Positions 1 through 10,831 are shown, counted from the first letter of the stretch. The stretch is DNA of 64,000 bases from Cladorhizidae sp. MBARI D1340-BT2 (GCA_028752905.1 JAQNBH010000009.1:32335538-32399537), one strand, 5' to 3'. The notes: a model not told the origin generated them from the sequence alone. Numbers and translations: made by a program.

Positions 1-151
1 CTCAACTCTTCCAGACAGAACAACAACAACTACTACTAGAGTGTTCTAGTTTACTGATAGACTACTAGTCTACAGACAGAACTTAAAAGCTTTGTTTGCA
101 CACATTCGTGCTTAAAGTTGCTCAACAATCCGCAAGATTGTTATCACCGAG

Positions 152-276
152 GCGGAAATGCATGCAGGTACATTCATTGCATCTCCTCCTCTGGGGCAGA
201 AATGCATGCTGGTACATTCATTGCATCTCCTCCTCTGGGGCACAAATGCATGCAGGTACACCTCCTCCTCTAGGCC
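152..276. repeat. 44-bp tandem repeat, about 2.6 copies
   Basis: The motif AAATGCATGC recurs at 156, 200 and 244, an exact 44-bp spacing. Each unit also carries a CATCTCCTCCTCT pyrimidine stretch. The third copy is shortened, having lost the segment between GGTACA and CCTCCTCC. The open frame across this block looks like a by-product of the repetition. Confidence 0.85.
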
Positions 277-617
277 TATATTTACACATACTATTCCTGT
301 GCCTGAAGTGGTTCACAATACAACCTTGTAAAGCTACAGGAGTAATCTCTGATTGCTATGGGTTACTACTATGGTCAGCACAACAGCTGGGGCACATATT
401 ATGGCACATACGTTACGTTATTCTGCAGTAGCTATGTAACATTGCTAGCTAGCTACTCCAGCTAGCACGCTATCTCTACTAAACAAGCTACAACTGCAGA
501 GCTAACTACTACACACTACTAGCTGCAAAAAGTACCATGATAGTTAAATCTGGTAGCAAAGACAACTGGTGGCTCCATCGCTAGCCAGCTATGTAACACT
601 TTCAACCAGACTGGCCA
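277..617. other. Unique sequence without recognisable gene
   Basis: AT-rich sequence with many short GCTAGC/AGCTA-type words and frequent stops in all frames. I see no domain, RNA gene or mobile element here. Confidence 0.5.
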
Positions 618-703
618 CAGGTTTCCAGGCACCATTCTTCACCCTGCATGCTTTAGCAGACAGGTTTCCAGGCACCATTCTTCACCCTGCATGCTTTAGC
701 AGA
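618..703. repeat. 43-bp exact tandem duplication
   Basis: The segment starting CAGGTTTCCAGGCACC at 618 is repeated at 661 without visible change, giving two copies of 43 bp. This is a young local duplication. It lies inside a short open frame (569-772) with no recognisable protein similarity. Confidence 0.9.
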
Positions 704-1440
704 TACCAGCCACAAGTGGGAGGAGGTCTTCAAGGCTTCTTCCCATCCACAAATGTCACAATCTTTTTATAAGCAAAACGGTTAATGCTGCAGTTCATCA
801 TGAGCAAAATCTAGCATGTTGATTGGTCAGACGCTCAACGCTGGAATAAAAGCAGATCCTATTCCATTCTATCACATTGCTGTGTAATATTGCATCATCC
901 ATAACATTGCAGTGCAGATGACAATATGAATATGTTTAGCGGGTGTCATATTCTGAACCCAAGCCTTTTATGGGACTTCTTCAGAAGTCCAAAAGGTGTT
1001 GAAATTCCTAAGCCCGGCCCTAGCAACCGTCCAACACTACAAGGCATCTTTACTCTCATCACAAGCACCAAGACTTTTCCAGGACCAACATGAGATTCCT
1101 GACTTAACTGCAATGCCATGCAATGCCCTATACATTCCTTACAGATTCCCAATGCATGCAAGAGTTTTGTTAAGAGTACTCGGGAGACAGCTTCCCTTGA
1201 ACATCAGCAGCACACTGCACCAAGAGTGAACTTTCAGAGTAATACAGGGAAGAACCATCCAGAAGCTGACAAGATCTTTTGACATCATACAAGAATGAGT
1301 AGTTTTCTCACTTGATACTGTTCAGTGTATTCAATATGCTAAGCATTATAGCTTTTATTAAGGAGTTTTTATTAAGGAGTTTAAACCATTTTAAGTACCT
1401 GAAATTTGTTTTAATTTTTAATTTTTTCTTTGCAAATAGT
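704..1440. other. Unique sequence, no recognisable gene
   Basis: Contains overlapping opposite-strand open frames at 996-1229 (+) and 946-1161 (-), neither with a recognisable domain or convincing amino-acid composition. A 12-bp direct repeat (TTTTATTAAGGAG) lies near 1355-1380. Nothing supports a functional call. Confidence 0.4.
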
Positions 1441-1441
1441 T

Positions 1442-1612
1442 TACCAGAAGATAGATTGTTTCAAGAGCTTTCCAATGGTATACTTTATTAAGGCTAGTAA
1501 ATCTGTACAGTGATGACTAGTATGCTCCCTTAGTACCAGAAGATTTCAAGAGCATTCCAATGGCATACTTAATGAAGGCTAGTAGTAGAGTGACTATTAT
1601 ATTCCCCTAAAT
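1442..1612. repeat. Degenerate tandem duplication, about 91 bp offset
   Basis: TACCAGAAG at 1442 recurs at 1533. The following sequence, containing TTTCAAGAGC and TTCCAATGG, then a TACTT..AAGGCTAGTA block, is also repeated with small indels. The second copy is shorter. No coding content is visible. Confidence 0.7.
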
Positions 1613-1632
1613 ATGTATCCTGATCACCTTTG

Positions 1633-1909
1633 AAATCCTCTAAAATCAACGAGTGTCTGTAGCCACTTCCCATTTGGAGGTTGTGTGACAGAGCCACATA
1701 CATAAGCACGTTATGAGCGGGAAGTTTTTTTTGTTTGGTCGTATGCCAATGTTTGCCACTGATTCTTGCTTTTCAAAAACAAAAGTCTTTATTGCCTTCT
1801 CATTTTCATTCCATGTGGTAACCTGAAAAACTTCCCGCTCATAAGCATGACCTTGTGCACAACCTGTGAATGAAAATGGCTACAGGCATTGGGTGATTTT
1901 AGAGGATTT
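1633..1909. repeat. Inverted repeat (foldback or MITE-like element)
   Basis: The left arm (1633-1730) runs from AAATCCTCTAAAATCA to GAGCGGGAAGTTTTT. The right arm (1825-1909) is its approximate reverse complement, from AAAAACTTCCCGCTC to TGATTTTAGAGGATTT. The arms also share the interior words CTGTAGCCA and GGTTGTG. Arms are about 85-98 bp with mismatches and small indels, around a spacer of about 94 bp. The spacer has no open frame. This fits a non-autonomous foldback element or a palindrome-derived structure. I could not identify target-site duplications by eye. Confidence 0.75.
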
Positions 1910-1915
1910 AACAAA

Positions 1916-2611
1916 TCCTCCTTCATGTTGAGAAATTGAGCAGTTTGTCATGTAATGAAACACCGGGCATTCTTTCCCGCCGAGCTATTACTCATCCAGT
2001 GCAGCCATTTCATTATTTTTCTCGACTTTCAAATCGGCATCTTTCTTGAACTTTCTATTCAGAGAGAATCTTCAAGGTGATCAAGATAGACTTTTTAGGC
2101 GAACACACTTGTCTTCTCTATACACGCACGCTCACTAGCCTTCATCAAGTGTACCATTGGAAGGCACTTGAAACAAGCTATCTGTCATTATAATTAAAAA
2201 CAAGAAGCCACGCCTCCCTCCCACCTTTTAAGAATAAAACTTTCAATATGTTCGTATCATTAGAACGGAAAATACAATAAGTTGCAGTTTGGCTACGTTG
2301 CGTTACGTTTAAGACAAACATTACAGCAAAACAACAACAACAACAACAAACACTCATTAAGAACACCTCCTTTCTCAAAGTTGTAGGGCTGCTACCAGAA
2401 CAAGGCAGAAAGTCAACATTCATCCGATGCCACAGTCAGCCTTCAGCTGTTTTGCCCAAACCAGGAGTAAACACTTACGACTATTTTACAATTCTACATC
2501 AGTCTATTGGGCATAGGCAGATAAAATAAACACATACATTTTGAAAATCCCATGTTTAGACATTTTGTGAACAAGATCCAACTTTTCACCCATCGATTAA
2601 TTATTTAAGCA
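1916..2611. other. Unique sequence with a CAA microsatellite
   Basis: No recognisable gene. A (CAA)n microsatellite lies at about 2332-2351 and produces a poly-Cys run in a minus-strand open frame at 2178-2423, which is best read as chance. Confidence 0.5.
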
Positions 2612-4063
2612 GGTTGACAATAGCTCTATGGGGAGGCACACTGGACCTACATCACACTGGGTTGAAGCAGGTTGAAGTAGGTTGACAATAGCTCTATGGG
2701 GATGCACACTGGACCTACATCACACTGGGTTGAAGCAGGTTGAAGTAGGTTGACAATAGCTCTATGGGGACGCACACTGGACCTACATCACACTGGGTTG
2801 AAGCAGGTTGAAGTAGGTTGACAATAGCTCTATGGGGACGCAAACTGGACCTACATCACACTGGGTTGAAGCAGGTTGAAGTAGGTTGACAATAGCTCTG
2901 TGGGGACGCACACTGGACCTACATCACACTGGGTTGAAGCAGGTTGAAGTAGGTTGACAATAGCTCTACATGGGGATGCACACTGGACCTACATCACACT
3001 GGGTTGAAGCCGGTTGAAGTAGGTTGACAATAGCTCTATGGGGACGCACACTGGACCTACATTACACTGGGTTGAAGCAGGTTGAAGTAGGTTGACAATA
3101 GCTCTATGGGGACGCACACTGGACCTACATCACACTGGGTTGAAGCAAGTTGAAGTAGGTTGACAATAGCTCTATGGGACGCACACTGGACCTACATCAC
3201 ACTGGGTTGAAGCAGGTTGAAGTAGGTTGACAATAGCTCTATGGGGACGCACACTGGACCTACATCACTTTGGGTTTAAGCAGGTTGAAGTAGGTTGGCT
3301 CTATGGGACGCACACTGGACCTACGTACATCACACTGGGTTGAAGCAGGTTGAAGTAGGTTGACAATAGCTCTATGGGGACGCACACTGGACCTACATCA
3401 CACTGGGTTGAAGCAGGTTGAAGTAGGTTGACAATAGCTCTATGGGGATGCACACTGGACCTACATCACACTGGGTTGAGGCAGGTTGAAGTAGGTTAAC
3501 AATAGCTCTATGGGGATGCACACTGGACCTACATCACACTGGGATGAAGCAGGTTGAAGTAGGTTGACAATAGCTCTATGGGGACGCACACTGGACCTAC
3601 ATCACACTGGGTTGAAGCAGGTTGAAGTAGGTTAACAATAGCTCTATGGGGATGCACACTGGACCTACATCACACTGGGTTGAAGCAGGTTGAAGTAGGT
3701 TGACAATAGCTCTATGGGGACGCACACTGGACCTACATCACACTGGGTTGAAGTAGGTTAACAATAGCTCTATGGGGATGCACACTGGACGAACACTACA
3801 CTAGGTTGAGGCAGGTTGAAGTAGGTTGACAATAGCTCTATGGGGACGCACACTGGACCTACATCACACTGGGTTGAAGCAGGTTGAAATAGGTTACAAC
3901 AGTTCTATGGGGATACACACTGGATCAACACCACACTGGATTGAGGCAGGTTGAAGTAGGTTGATAATATCTCTATGGGGACGCACACTGGACCAACACC
4001 ACACTGGATTGAGGCAGGTTGAAGTAGGTCGACAACAGCTGCATGAGACCAACATCAAATTCG
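2612..4063. repeat. 68-bp minisatellite, about 21 copies
   Basis: The unit contains GTTGACAATAGCTCTATGG, then GGACGCACACTGGACC, then ACATCACACTGGGTTGAAG. It recurs at exactly 68 bp (for example CTGGACCTAC at 2641 and 2709). Inside the unit GGTTGAAGCA/GGTTGAAGTA/GGTTGAC forms a 10-bp subrepeat, suggesting growth from a smaller unit. Copies near 3290 and 3745 have lost short segments. The rightmost copies drift (ACCAACACCACACTGGATTG) and fade out near 4063. 68 is not a multiple of three and frames are broken, so it is not coding. Confidence 0.95.
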
Positions 4064-4103
4064 GTTTAGACAAGTGTGTAGAAGCTACAGAGCTAATCCT
4101 AAT

Positions 4104-4218
4104 CCTATATATATATATATACATGTATATATGCATGTATATACACATACATACTGTATATATTCACATACATACTGTATATATATATACACATACATAT
4201 GTACACATACATACATGT
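4104..4218. repeat. TA/TACA-rich microsatellite
   Basis: Compound low-complexity block of (TA)n and (CATA)n words, with the sub-motif CACATACATACTGTATAT present twice. The open frames through it are compositional artefacts. Confidence 0.85.
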
Positions 4219-4909
4219 GGGCTTCCCATAAATGTTATTCCCCTCAATTAATAAGGCTCAGCATTTGAAGTTTGAAGAGTTCTGCTTTCAGTTAGCACCA
4301 ACCTCCTACAGATCATCAACAAGACGCTGGTTAGTCAACCACAGACAAATGAGGAGAGAACTGAAGCAGCCCATGCACAAACCAGGACACTGATCAATGT
4401 TTGTCCCCACACAGTCTGTGCTCAGTGAACACAGGGTTGCTGACTGCATCATGCAACCAAGGACACAGAGGATATATATGCCGTAAAAGACAGTTGTTAA
4501 GCAGAACACTTATAACAACCCTCTTGCAAGGAAACGGACACATCACATGAGCAGCACCTGACAAACAGGTGCCTTGTGCATCAGCGTGCAAATTTGTCTG
4601 GCCACACCCTCTACATTGACTTTCATGCAGGAGACATAGCAAGGATCATAACATTTGACGAATCTTGAAAAGTTGCCAAAAATCAAGTGACCTCTGTCTG
4701 ACCCCTAGGTTCAGGGTTTCATATTTGGTTCCCCCTTATACTTGTAACAAAAATGGCGACTTGGAGTTGCTGCTTGATCACCATAAGCTTAATCTCTGCA
4801 CAGAAAGCTGCATTCCACTCCCACCTGCAAGCTCCGCCCACTTTGTGTGCATGCTAATCAGATCTAGAGTTTGTGGGATTATTACATTATGAATCTCATT
4901 GCAGCACTT
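4219..4909. other. Unique sequence without recognisable gene
   Basis: Open frames at 4394-4642 (-) and 4665-4892 (+) have no recognisable domain. No RNA gene or mobile-element hallmark is visible. Confidence 0.4.
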
Positions 4910-4998
4910 CCTGTAGTATACTAGACACCTGTGCTGTAGTTTACTAGACACCTGTGCTGTAGTTTACTAGACACCTGTGCTGTAGTTTACTAGACACT
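4910..4998. repeat. 23-bp minisatellite, about 4 copies
   Basis: CTAGACACCTGTGCTGTAGT recurs with a 23-bp period (4921, 4944, 4967 and so on). The block runs almost directly into the neighbouring 36-bp array. Confidence 0.9.
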
Positions 4999-5007
4999 CG
5001 TGCCATA

Positions 5008-5283
5008 CAAACACATTAGTGACACTCAACAGCAAGTGCTCCACTAACACATTAGTGACACTCAACAGCAAGTGCTCCACAAACACATTACTGACACCCA
5101 ACAGCAAGTGCTCCACAAACACATTACTGACACTCAATAGCAAGTGCTCCACAAACACATTAGTAACACTCAACAGCAAGTGCTCCACAAACACATTAGT
5201 GACACTCAACAGCAAGTGCTCCACAAACACATTAGTGACACTCAACAGCAAGTGCTCCACAAACACATTAGTGACACTCAACA
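5008..5283. repeat. 36-bp minisatellite, left block (about 7.5 copies)
   Basis: The unit contains ACACATTAGTGACACTCAAC followed by AGCAAGTGCTCCACAA. ACACATTAGT at 5011 recurs at 5047, giving a 36-bp period. Because 36 is a multiple of three, both strands show repetitive open frames of 12 residues per unit, which I do not treat as genes. The same family reappears at 7439-7650 on the other side of the hAT remnant. Confidence 0.92.
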
Positions 5284-7438
5284 GAAGAGTAGAGACAATG
5301 GTTTTCCGTTAAAAGAGCCATTTTCGGTTTCAGCTTTTCCTCAATTCCGTTTCATTGGCTGATTTTTTTTAGAATTTTCGGTTTCAGAAATTAAAATTAA
5401 TTATAGGTTAATTATAGGCTGCAATAATTTACATAAAATACCATAAAATACCAGTACATACTTAGCTAAAACGCCTTTCAATGTCTCCATTAAAATATGA
5501 CAGTACAAGTCTCTTTGTATTTTGTTCTGTCAAATTCTCCCTTCGAACATTCAGGATGTGCTTATATTGTGGAAAACTTCGCTCCACATCAACTGAAGCC
5601 ACTGGCATCCAAATAGCACTTGAAGCTATAGCAGAAAGTGTGGGGAATCAGTCTTTCATGCTATCCCAAAATCCAGGAATGGACAGTGGACTGGGTAGTT
5701 GTCACGATACTGAGTGTAAATGAGCCACTCTTCAAGCAGCTCAGGGGATGGATCCTGGAGGGAATTGATAGCGTGGTAATCTTCGATATCATTCCCAAGA
5801 GTTGGAAGCTGACGCAGATCAAAAATCCTCACAGCCGTGTAATGTGGGTAGACCGGATGTCTGTCCAAGTGAAGTTCTAGCTTATTAAGAGATAGTCTGA
5901 ACACAGTCTGAAATGATTTGATGTATTTTCTCTTCTGGTCAGCCTAGAATTTGTCAAGCAATCGATCTATCTCTGGGCCAAAGCTGGTTTTTGAGACACC
6001 AGCTCTGAGGTAAGAACGCATATCTTGGAGGAGATTGTACACTGTACATGCCAATGGAGTTTCTTTGGCCTCAAGTGACATCAAGACAGCCATCAAACGC
6101 TGGCAGTTCTCCTTGATGAAGTATAGCTGCAGGCTTATTTCAGCATAGATAGTGTTGTCACGAATTCAATGATTCATTCAACAGCCATCCCTTGCCCCTT
6201 CTCTGCCTTGTAAAAACCTTCATACACATGGATTCTTGTGGCATGATAGATGGCTGCTTGAAACCACGAATTCCATCGAGTTGAAACAGGGACTGGTGGT
6301 AGCTTGACATCAGTGCTAGCAATAAACTCGCCAAGGTACTTCAGGAATCGATTCTTTCTGCCAGGTTTTCTCATCATGATAAGATCAGAGGCATGTGAAA
6401 AGTCACCATGATAGTGAAAAACTTCAGTTGCCAGGACAATGTGTGCAAGGCACAGAACATGCACAGACTTAGGGTAAACAGCCGAGAGAACATCCCTATA
6501 TGCCTTCTTACAGTACGCAGCACTGTCTGAAACAATAGAAACAACATTCTCAAATGCTATTCCAGCTTCACTCGCACTTTGTATAATTGCTTGGCTGAAT
6601 GTGCTGTGATTGCACACCTCCATCTTCACCACATTGATTAGAAAGGACTTGCCTCGAACACTAGCAATGGCATTCAAGATGCTATGGTCACGCACATCAG
6701 TAGTTTCGTCAACAGTGATGCTAACTGGCTGGTGATGAAGTACACCCTGGAGAGCTGAAAAATGAGTCTATAGAGCCTTGGTATATATATATGTTGTGCG
6801 AAGTGTGGCTACTTGAGGTAGAGCTCCTGCTTGTTTACAGTGTTTCTGTAGGAATGGCCTGATCTTTTCCATTTTATCAAGGGGAATATCTGCAACGGTG
6901 CACATTTTCAAATAATCCAACACAAAACTCCCCTTCTCCTTGGACTTGAAGAAAATTGTGCCGAGCGTTGTCTGCCTTCTGGATGAAGGCCCAGCTGATC
7001 CACTCTCCTTCTTTGCTTCCTTTTTAGTAGCATGTTGCTTACTCTTGAGTGATCCTTCACAGAGTCAACTCTAGTAACATCTATACTGTGTAAACAAAAC
7101 TTCAAAAAAAAGCACACACCATCTGCATGCTCTCTCCTCAGCACTTATGTGGGTAAGGGGGACACTTCTCTTGGCTCTGGGGGGCTCTGACTCATCCCTA
7201 TCAGCCACTTACAATTACACACCACCTGTGTGTGTAATGTGTGTTAATTAGAGTACTTATTGGGACTGCTCAAATGCTACTTACTGTACTTACCATTTTT
7301 CTCTAACCTGCAGTTGCTACAGCTTATAAATGTCTACACAGAACTGTAAAAACCCATTAACAGGTTACTAGTGAATTTTGGGCTAGACTAGCTAATTGAT
7401 TTTGGCAACCTCAGACCTCAGAACAGCAAATTCCTTTC
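5284..7438. mobile_element. hAT-derived insertion splitting a minisatellite
   Basis: The same 34-36 bp minisatellite lies immediately left (ending ..ACTCAACAG at 5283) and right (starting AATGCTCCACAA at 7441). Everything between, including the transposase remnant, therefore looks like an insertion of about 2.15 kb. The left end begins near AAGAGTAGAGACAATGG. I could not match it to an inverted copy at the right end, and CAGAA on both sides is only a weak hint of a target-site duplication. Terminal inverted repeats are therefore not established; one end may be lost. Confidence 0.5.
5462..7090 (-). pseudogene. hAT-superfamily transposase remnant
   Basis: Read right to left, the conceptual protein starts with a zinc-finger-like segment (RVDSV near 7060-7080, then KSKQHATKKEAKKE). 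It continues with DYLKMCTVADIP and reaches the RNase H-like core: VDETTDVRDHS at about 6685-6714, SDSAAYCKKAY near 6505-6530 and PVPVSTRWNSW near 6260-6300. The hAT C-terminal dimerisation block follows, with SVDVERSF and its Glu codon at 5582-5584, and ends at a TAA at 5462-5464. The acidic residues expected of hAT catalysis are still present. The copy is dead: in-frame stops near 6770, 6173, 5945 and 5640, and frameshifts near 7047, 6160 and 5690. The longest surviving open stretch is 6174-6695. It most resembles the DUF659/CGGBP1-like branch as I know it; the family call is firm, the sub-branch less so. Confidence 0.85.
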
Positions 7439-7650
7439 AGAATGCTCCACAAACACATTACTTACACTCAACCACAAGTGCTAAACACACACATTTGACA
7501 CTCAACAGTAAGTGCTCAACCAACACATTTGACACTCAACAGTAAGTGCTCAACCAACACATTTGACACTCAACGGCAAATGCTCAACAAAAACATTACT
7601 GGCACTCAACAGCAAGTGCTCAACCAACACCTTAGTGACTCTCACTTTGA
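7439..7650. repeat. 34-36 bp minisatellite, right block (about 6 copies)
   Basis: CACTCAAC recurs at about 7465, 7499, 7533, 7567 and 7603, giving periods of 34, 34, 34 and 36. Units read ACACATTTGACACTCAAC then AGTAAGTGCTCAACC. This is clearly the same family as the left block at 5008-5283, but more diverged and with a 2-bp shorter unit. Part of an array apparently interrupted by the hAT insertion. Confidence 0.85.
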
Positions 7651-7794
7651 GAAATATCCGGTAGGCTGGTATCGTTGCTTGCTGCCTGATTGCCGGGAAT
7701 TTGATCATCAGTCAGTTCAATAGGCTGTGAGGAAAATTAACATTAATGCATTTGAAGAGTACAGACAACTTGGTTATTGACCAAGGACAGCATC

Positions 7795-9390
7795 AGAACC
7801 ATTGCAACAATCAACTTGTTGTGGACCAAACACAGCAGCAGAACCATTGCAACAATCAACTTGGTGTGGACCAAACACAGCATCAGAACCATTGCAACAA
7901 TCAACTTGGCGTGGACCAAACACAGCAACAGAACCACTGCAACAATCAACTTGTTGTGGACCAAACACAGCAGCAGAACCACTGCAACAATCAACTTGGT
8001 GTGGACCAAACACAGCAATAGAACCACTGCAACAATCAACTTGGTGTGGACCAAACACAGCAGCAGAACCACTGCAACAATCAACTTGGTGTGGACCAAA
8101 CACAGCATCAGAACCACTGCAACAATCAACTTGGTGTGGACCAAACACAGCAATAGAACCACTGCAACAATCAACTTGTTGTGGACCAAACACAGCAACA
8201 GAACCACTGCAACAATCAACTTGGTGTGGACCAAACACAGTAACAGAACCACTGCAACAATCAACTTGTTGTGGACCAAACACAGCAATAGAACCACTGC
8301 AACAATCAACTTGTTGTGGACCAAACACAGCAACAGAACCACTGCAACAATCAACTTGGTGTGGACCAAACACAGCAACATAACCACTGCAACAATCAAC
8401 TTGTTGTGGACCAAACACAGCATCAGAACCATTGCAACAATCAACTTGTTGTGGACCAAACACAGTAACAGAACCACTGCAACAATCAACTTGGTGAGGA
8501 CCAAACACAGCATCAGAACCATTGCAACAATCAACTTGTTGTGGACCAAACACAGCAACAGAACCACTGCAACTATCAACTTGGTGTGGACCAAACACAG
8601 CAACAGAACCACAGGAACAATCAACTTGGCGTGGACCAAACACAGCAACAGAACCATTGCAACAATCAACTTGGTGGGGACCAAACACAGCAACAGAACC
8701 ACTGCAACAATCAACTTGGTGTGGACCAAACACAGCAACAGAACCACTGCAACAATCAACTTGGTATGGACCAAACACAGTAACAGAACCACTGCAACAA
8801 TCAACTTGGTGTGGACCAAACACAGCAACAGAACCACTGCATCAATCAACTTGGTGTGGACCAAACACAGCAACAGAACCACTGCAACAATCAACTTGGC
8901 GTGGACCAAACACAGCAACAGAACCACTGCAACAATCAACTTGGTGTGGACCAAACACAGCAACATAACCACTGCATCAATCAACTAGGTGTGGACCAAA
9001 CACAGCAACATAACCACTGCATCAATCAACTTGGTGTGGACCAAACACAGCAACATAACCACTGCATCAATCAACTAGGTGTGGACCAAACACAGCAACA
9101 TAACCACTGCATCAATCAACTTGGTGTGGACCAAACACAGCAACATAACCACTGCATCAATCAACTTGGTGTGGACCAAACACAGCAACATAACCACTGC
9201 ATCAATCAACTTGGTGTGGACCAAACACAGCAACATAACCACTGCATCAATCAACTAGGTGTGGACCAAACACAGCAACATAACCACTGCATCAATCAAC
9301 TTGGTGTGGACCAAACACAGCAACATAACCACTGCATCAATCAACTTGGTGTGGACCAAACATATCAACAGAAAACCACTGCAACAGGAA
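7795..9390. repeat. 45-bp minisatellite, about 35 copies
   Basis: The unit is TTGGTGTGGACCAAACACAG followed by CAACAGAACCACTGCAACAA and TCAAC; a 45-bp period is seen, for example, at 8941, 8986 and 9031. The left part (to about 8955) carries mostly AGAACC..GCAACAA units. From 8964 to 9365 nearly all units carry ATAACC..GCATCAA, a recently spread variant. The 15-codon period and a stop-free unit leave five of six frames open over long stretches, including a 413-codon minus frame (7743-8984) and a 403-codon plus frame (7777-8988). No frame has a flanking unique coding domain, and the variant units introduce TAA or TAG into two plus frames. I read the open frames as a consequence of the repeat. 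Confidence 0.95.
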
Positions 9391-10655
9391 CACCACACAA
9401 TCCTACATAACATTAAAACCTCTCCCACTACTTAGTGTGCTGCCAAATGGATTATGGGATTGGCTGGTCTTCCTCAAGTCCATCATCATGAATGCAAACG
9501 ATCCCGTTCATCAAGATTGCACTCTATGAACTCTTGCCATATTACATACACCTGTCAAGGTTCCACAGGCATGCTGATGATCCTTTACCACAAAACTTCA
9601 CCACCAGCCACAATATCTCTACTTGCATATGGCAGTAGCCACACAGGCAGTCATATGCATACACTATGCCCACGTGTGGTGGGGGGAGGATTACAAACAT
9701 TCTGGACAAGACAAGTACATGCAAATACCCGAGAATAAAAGAGAGGTTGAAATATTAAAAATTAAAATGAAGAGATCAAGTTTCGCTCAACATGGCAACA
9801 TAGTGACGATCCTTTACCACATATAAATGCACCAAACGGTTCACAGGGAGTCATACGACACATACCTGATCAGATTTGGGAAAACTAGTCTAAGTGCCAT
9901 TTTTATCAAAAGTAAGATATATATATATATATATATATTTGTAACTACTGTACGTATGCTAAGACCATGTCTCCTAAAAGTTAGAACCTGTTTGAGTGGT
10001 AGTGTTGGCTTTGAGCTATGGCATTGCACTCCAAGCAAGCACTCAAAATTAATTATTGTAGTGTTGCATTACAAATGCGTTGCTAGGGGTCAGGCAATGT
10101 GAAGCCGTATACTTCCGAGGTGAAGCTGCATACTACTTACTTTGTTCGAGTACGTTCCCTGGCCCACCTATTGATAGCACTAGTTCACACAAGTCATCTC
10201 TGCAAATCAAGGTCAACTTGAAAAGCAGAAGAAAGCGCGCCTAATTTTGGCGCTCGAGCAGTAGCTTCCATCGTTCAGGAAGGGTAAGTGCATCAGTCAA
10301 GCTCACTGCAAAGGCTTATTTTGTCCTCTAGAACTAGCGCCTGGACTTATCACTGCAACAGGTTCATAACTGAAGGATACGTACAACAACAACAACAAAA
10401 GAACGTTATTTAAAAAATAAATAAAATAAAACTGCCTCAGTAAACTCTGCTTGTTTAGCACCCCACTTCTAACTCAGTGAAAGGAAAAGGCTTAGGGGGA
10501 CACGAGTGTAAGATATGTGATCTACTTGAAGCACCATATCTTTGCTCATATTCACACTTTGGTCCTGATTTATATATATATACCTAAATGTAGCCAGTGC
10601 AATATGTTTCTGATGGCTTGTTTTCCCATACATGTTTATCATTTTTGGAACTGCA
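9391..10655. other. Unique sequence with TA microsatellite and one donor-like site
   Basis: No recognisable gene. A (TA)n run lies at about 9917-9938 and a (CAA)n run at about 10383-10397. A strong donor-like sequence, AGG|GTAAGTG, occurs at 10281-10290 after a relatively GC-rich stretch (10225-10283). It could be the end of a first exon of an unrecognised plus-strand gene, but nothing else confirms it. Confidence 0.3.
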
Positions 10656-10656
10656 G

Positions 10657-10831
10657 GTTGGAATGTGAAGTGAAATTACCCCTCAAACTCCTTGTCCAAC
10701 ATAATCTCGCGAGCTACTCGAAGAAAGAACTAATGTCTGAAACCAGACTAAGAGTGATTCAGTTTCTCGAGGCAGGTTACGAAGAAGCAAGTTTCTCGAG
10801 GCGATCTAAGAAGGAACTAGCGATGGCCTAA
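10657..10831 (+). other. Possible exon, unknown protein
   Basis: After a pyrimidine-containing stretch and CTGCAG (10651-10656) an open frame of 57 codons follows. It is rich in Lys, Glu, Leu and Ser and contains the near-repeated words SYSKKEL and SRRSKKEL. It ends at TAA 10829-10831. Composition is more protein-like than the surrounding sequence, but I recognise no domain. The acceptor reading is conjecture and this may be a chance open frame. Confidence 0.2.

Noticed and set aside
821..855. ATTGGTCA (inverse CCAAT) followed about 25 bp later by ATAAAAG, resembling a core promoter
   Set aside because: Both words are short and common in AT-rich DNA, and no convincing transcript or gene lies downstream.
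4967..5362. Repetitive 12-residue-unit open frames on both strands
   Set aside because: They arise from the 36-bp minisatellite, whose length is a multiple of three; no flanking coding domain.
5481..5880. Plus-strand open frames over the left part of the hAT remnant
   Set aside because: They are antisense to recognisable transposase motifs read on the minus strand.
6908..7144. 78-codon minus-strand open frame at the transposase N-terminus
   Set aside because: Over most of its length it is in the wrong frame relative to KSKQHATKKEAKKE; only its start, near RVDSV, overlaps the true frame before the frameshift.
7743..8988. 413-codon minus-strand and 403-codon plus-strand open frames
   Set aside because: Both are translations of the same 45-bp repeat with a stop-free unit. 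Several overlapping frames are equally open, none leads into unique coding sequence, and the variant units break two plus frames.
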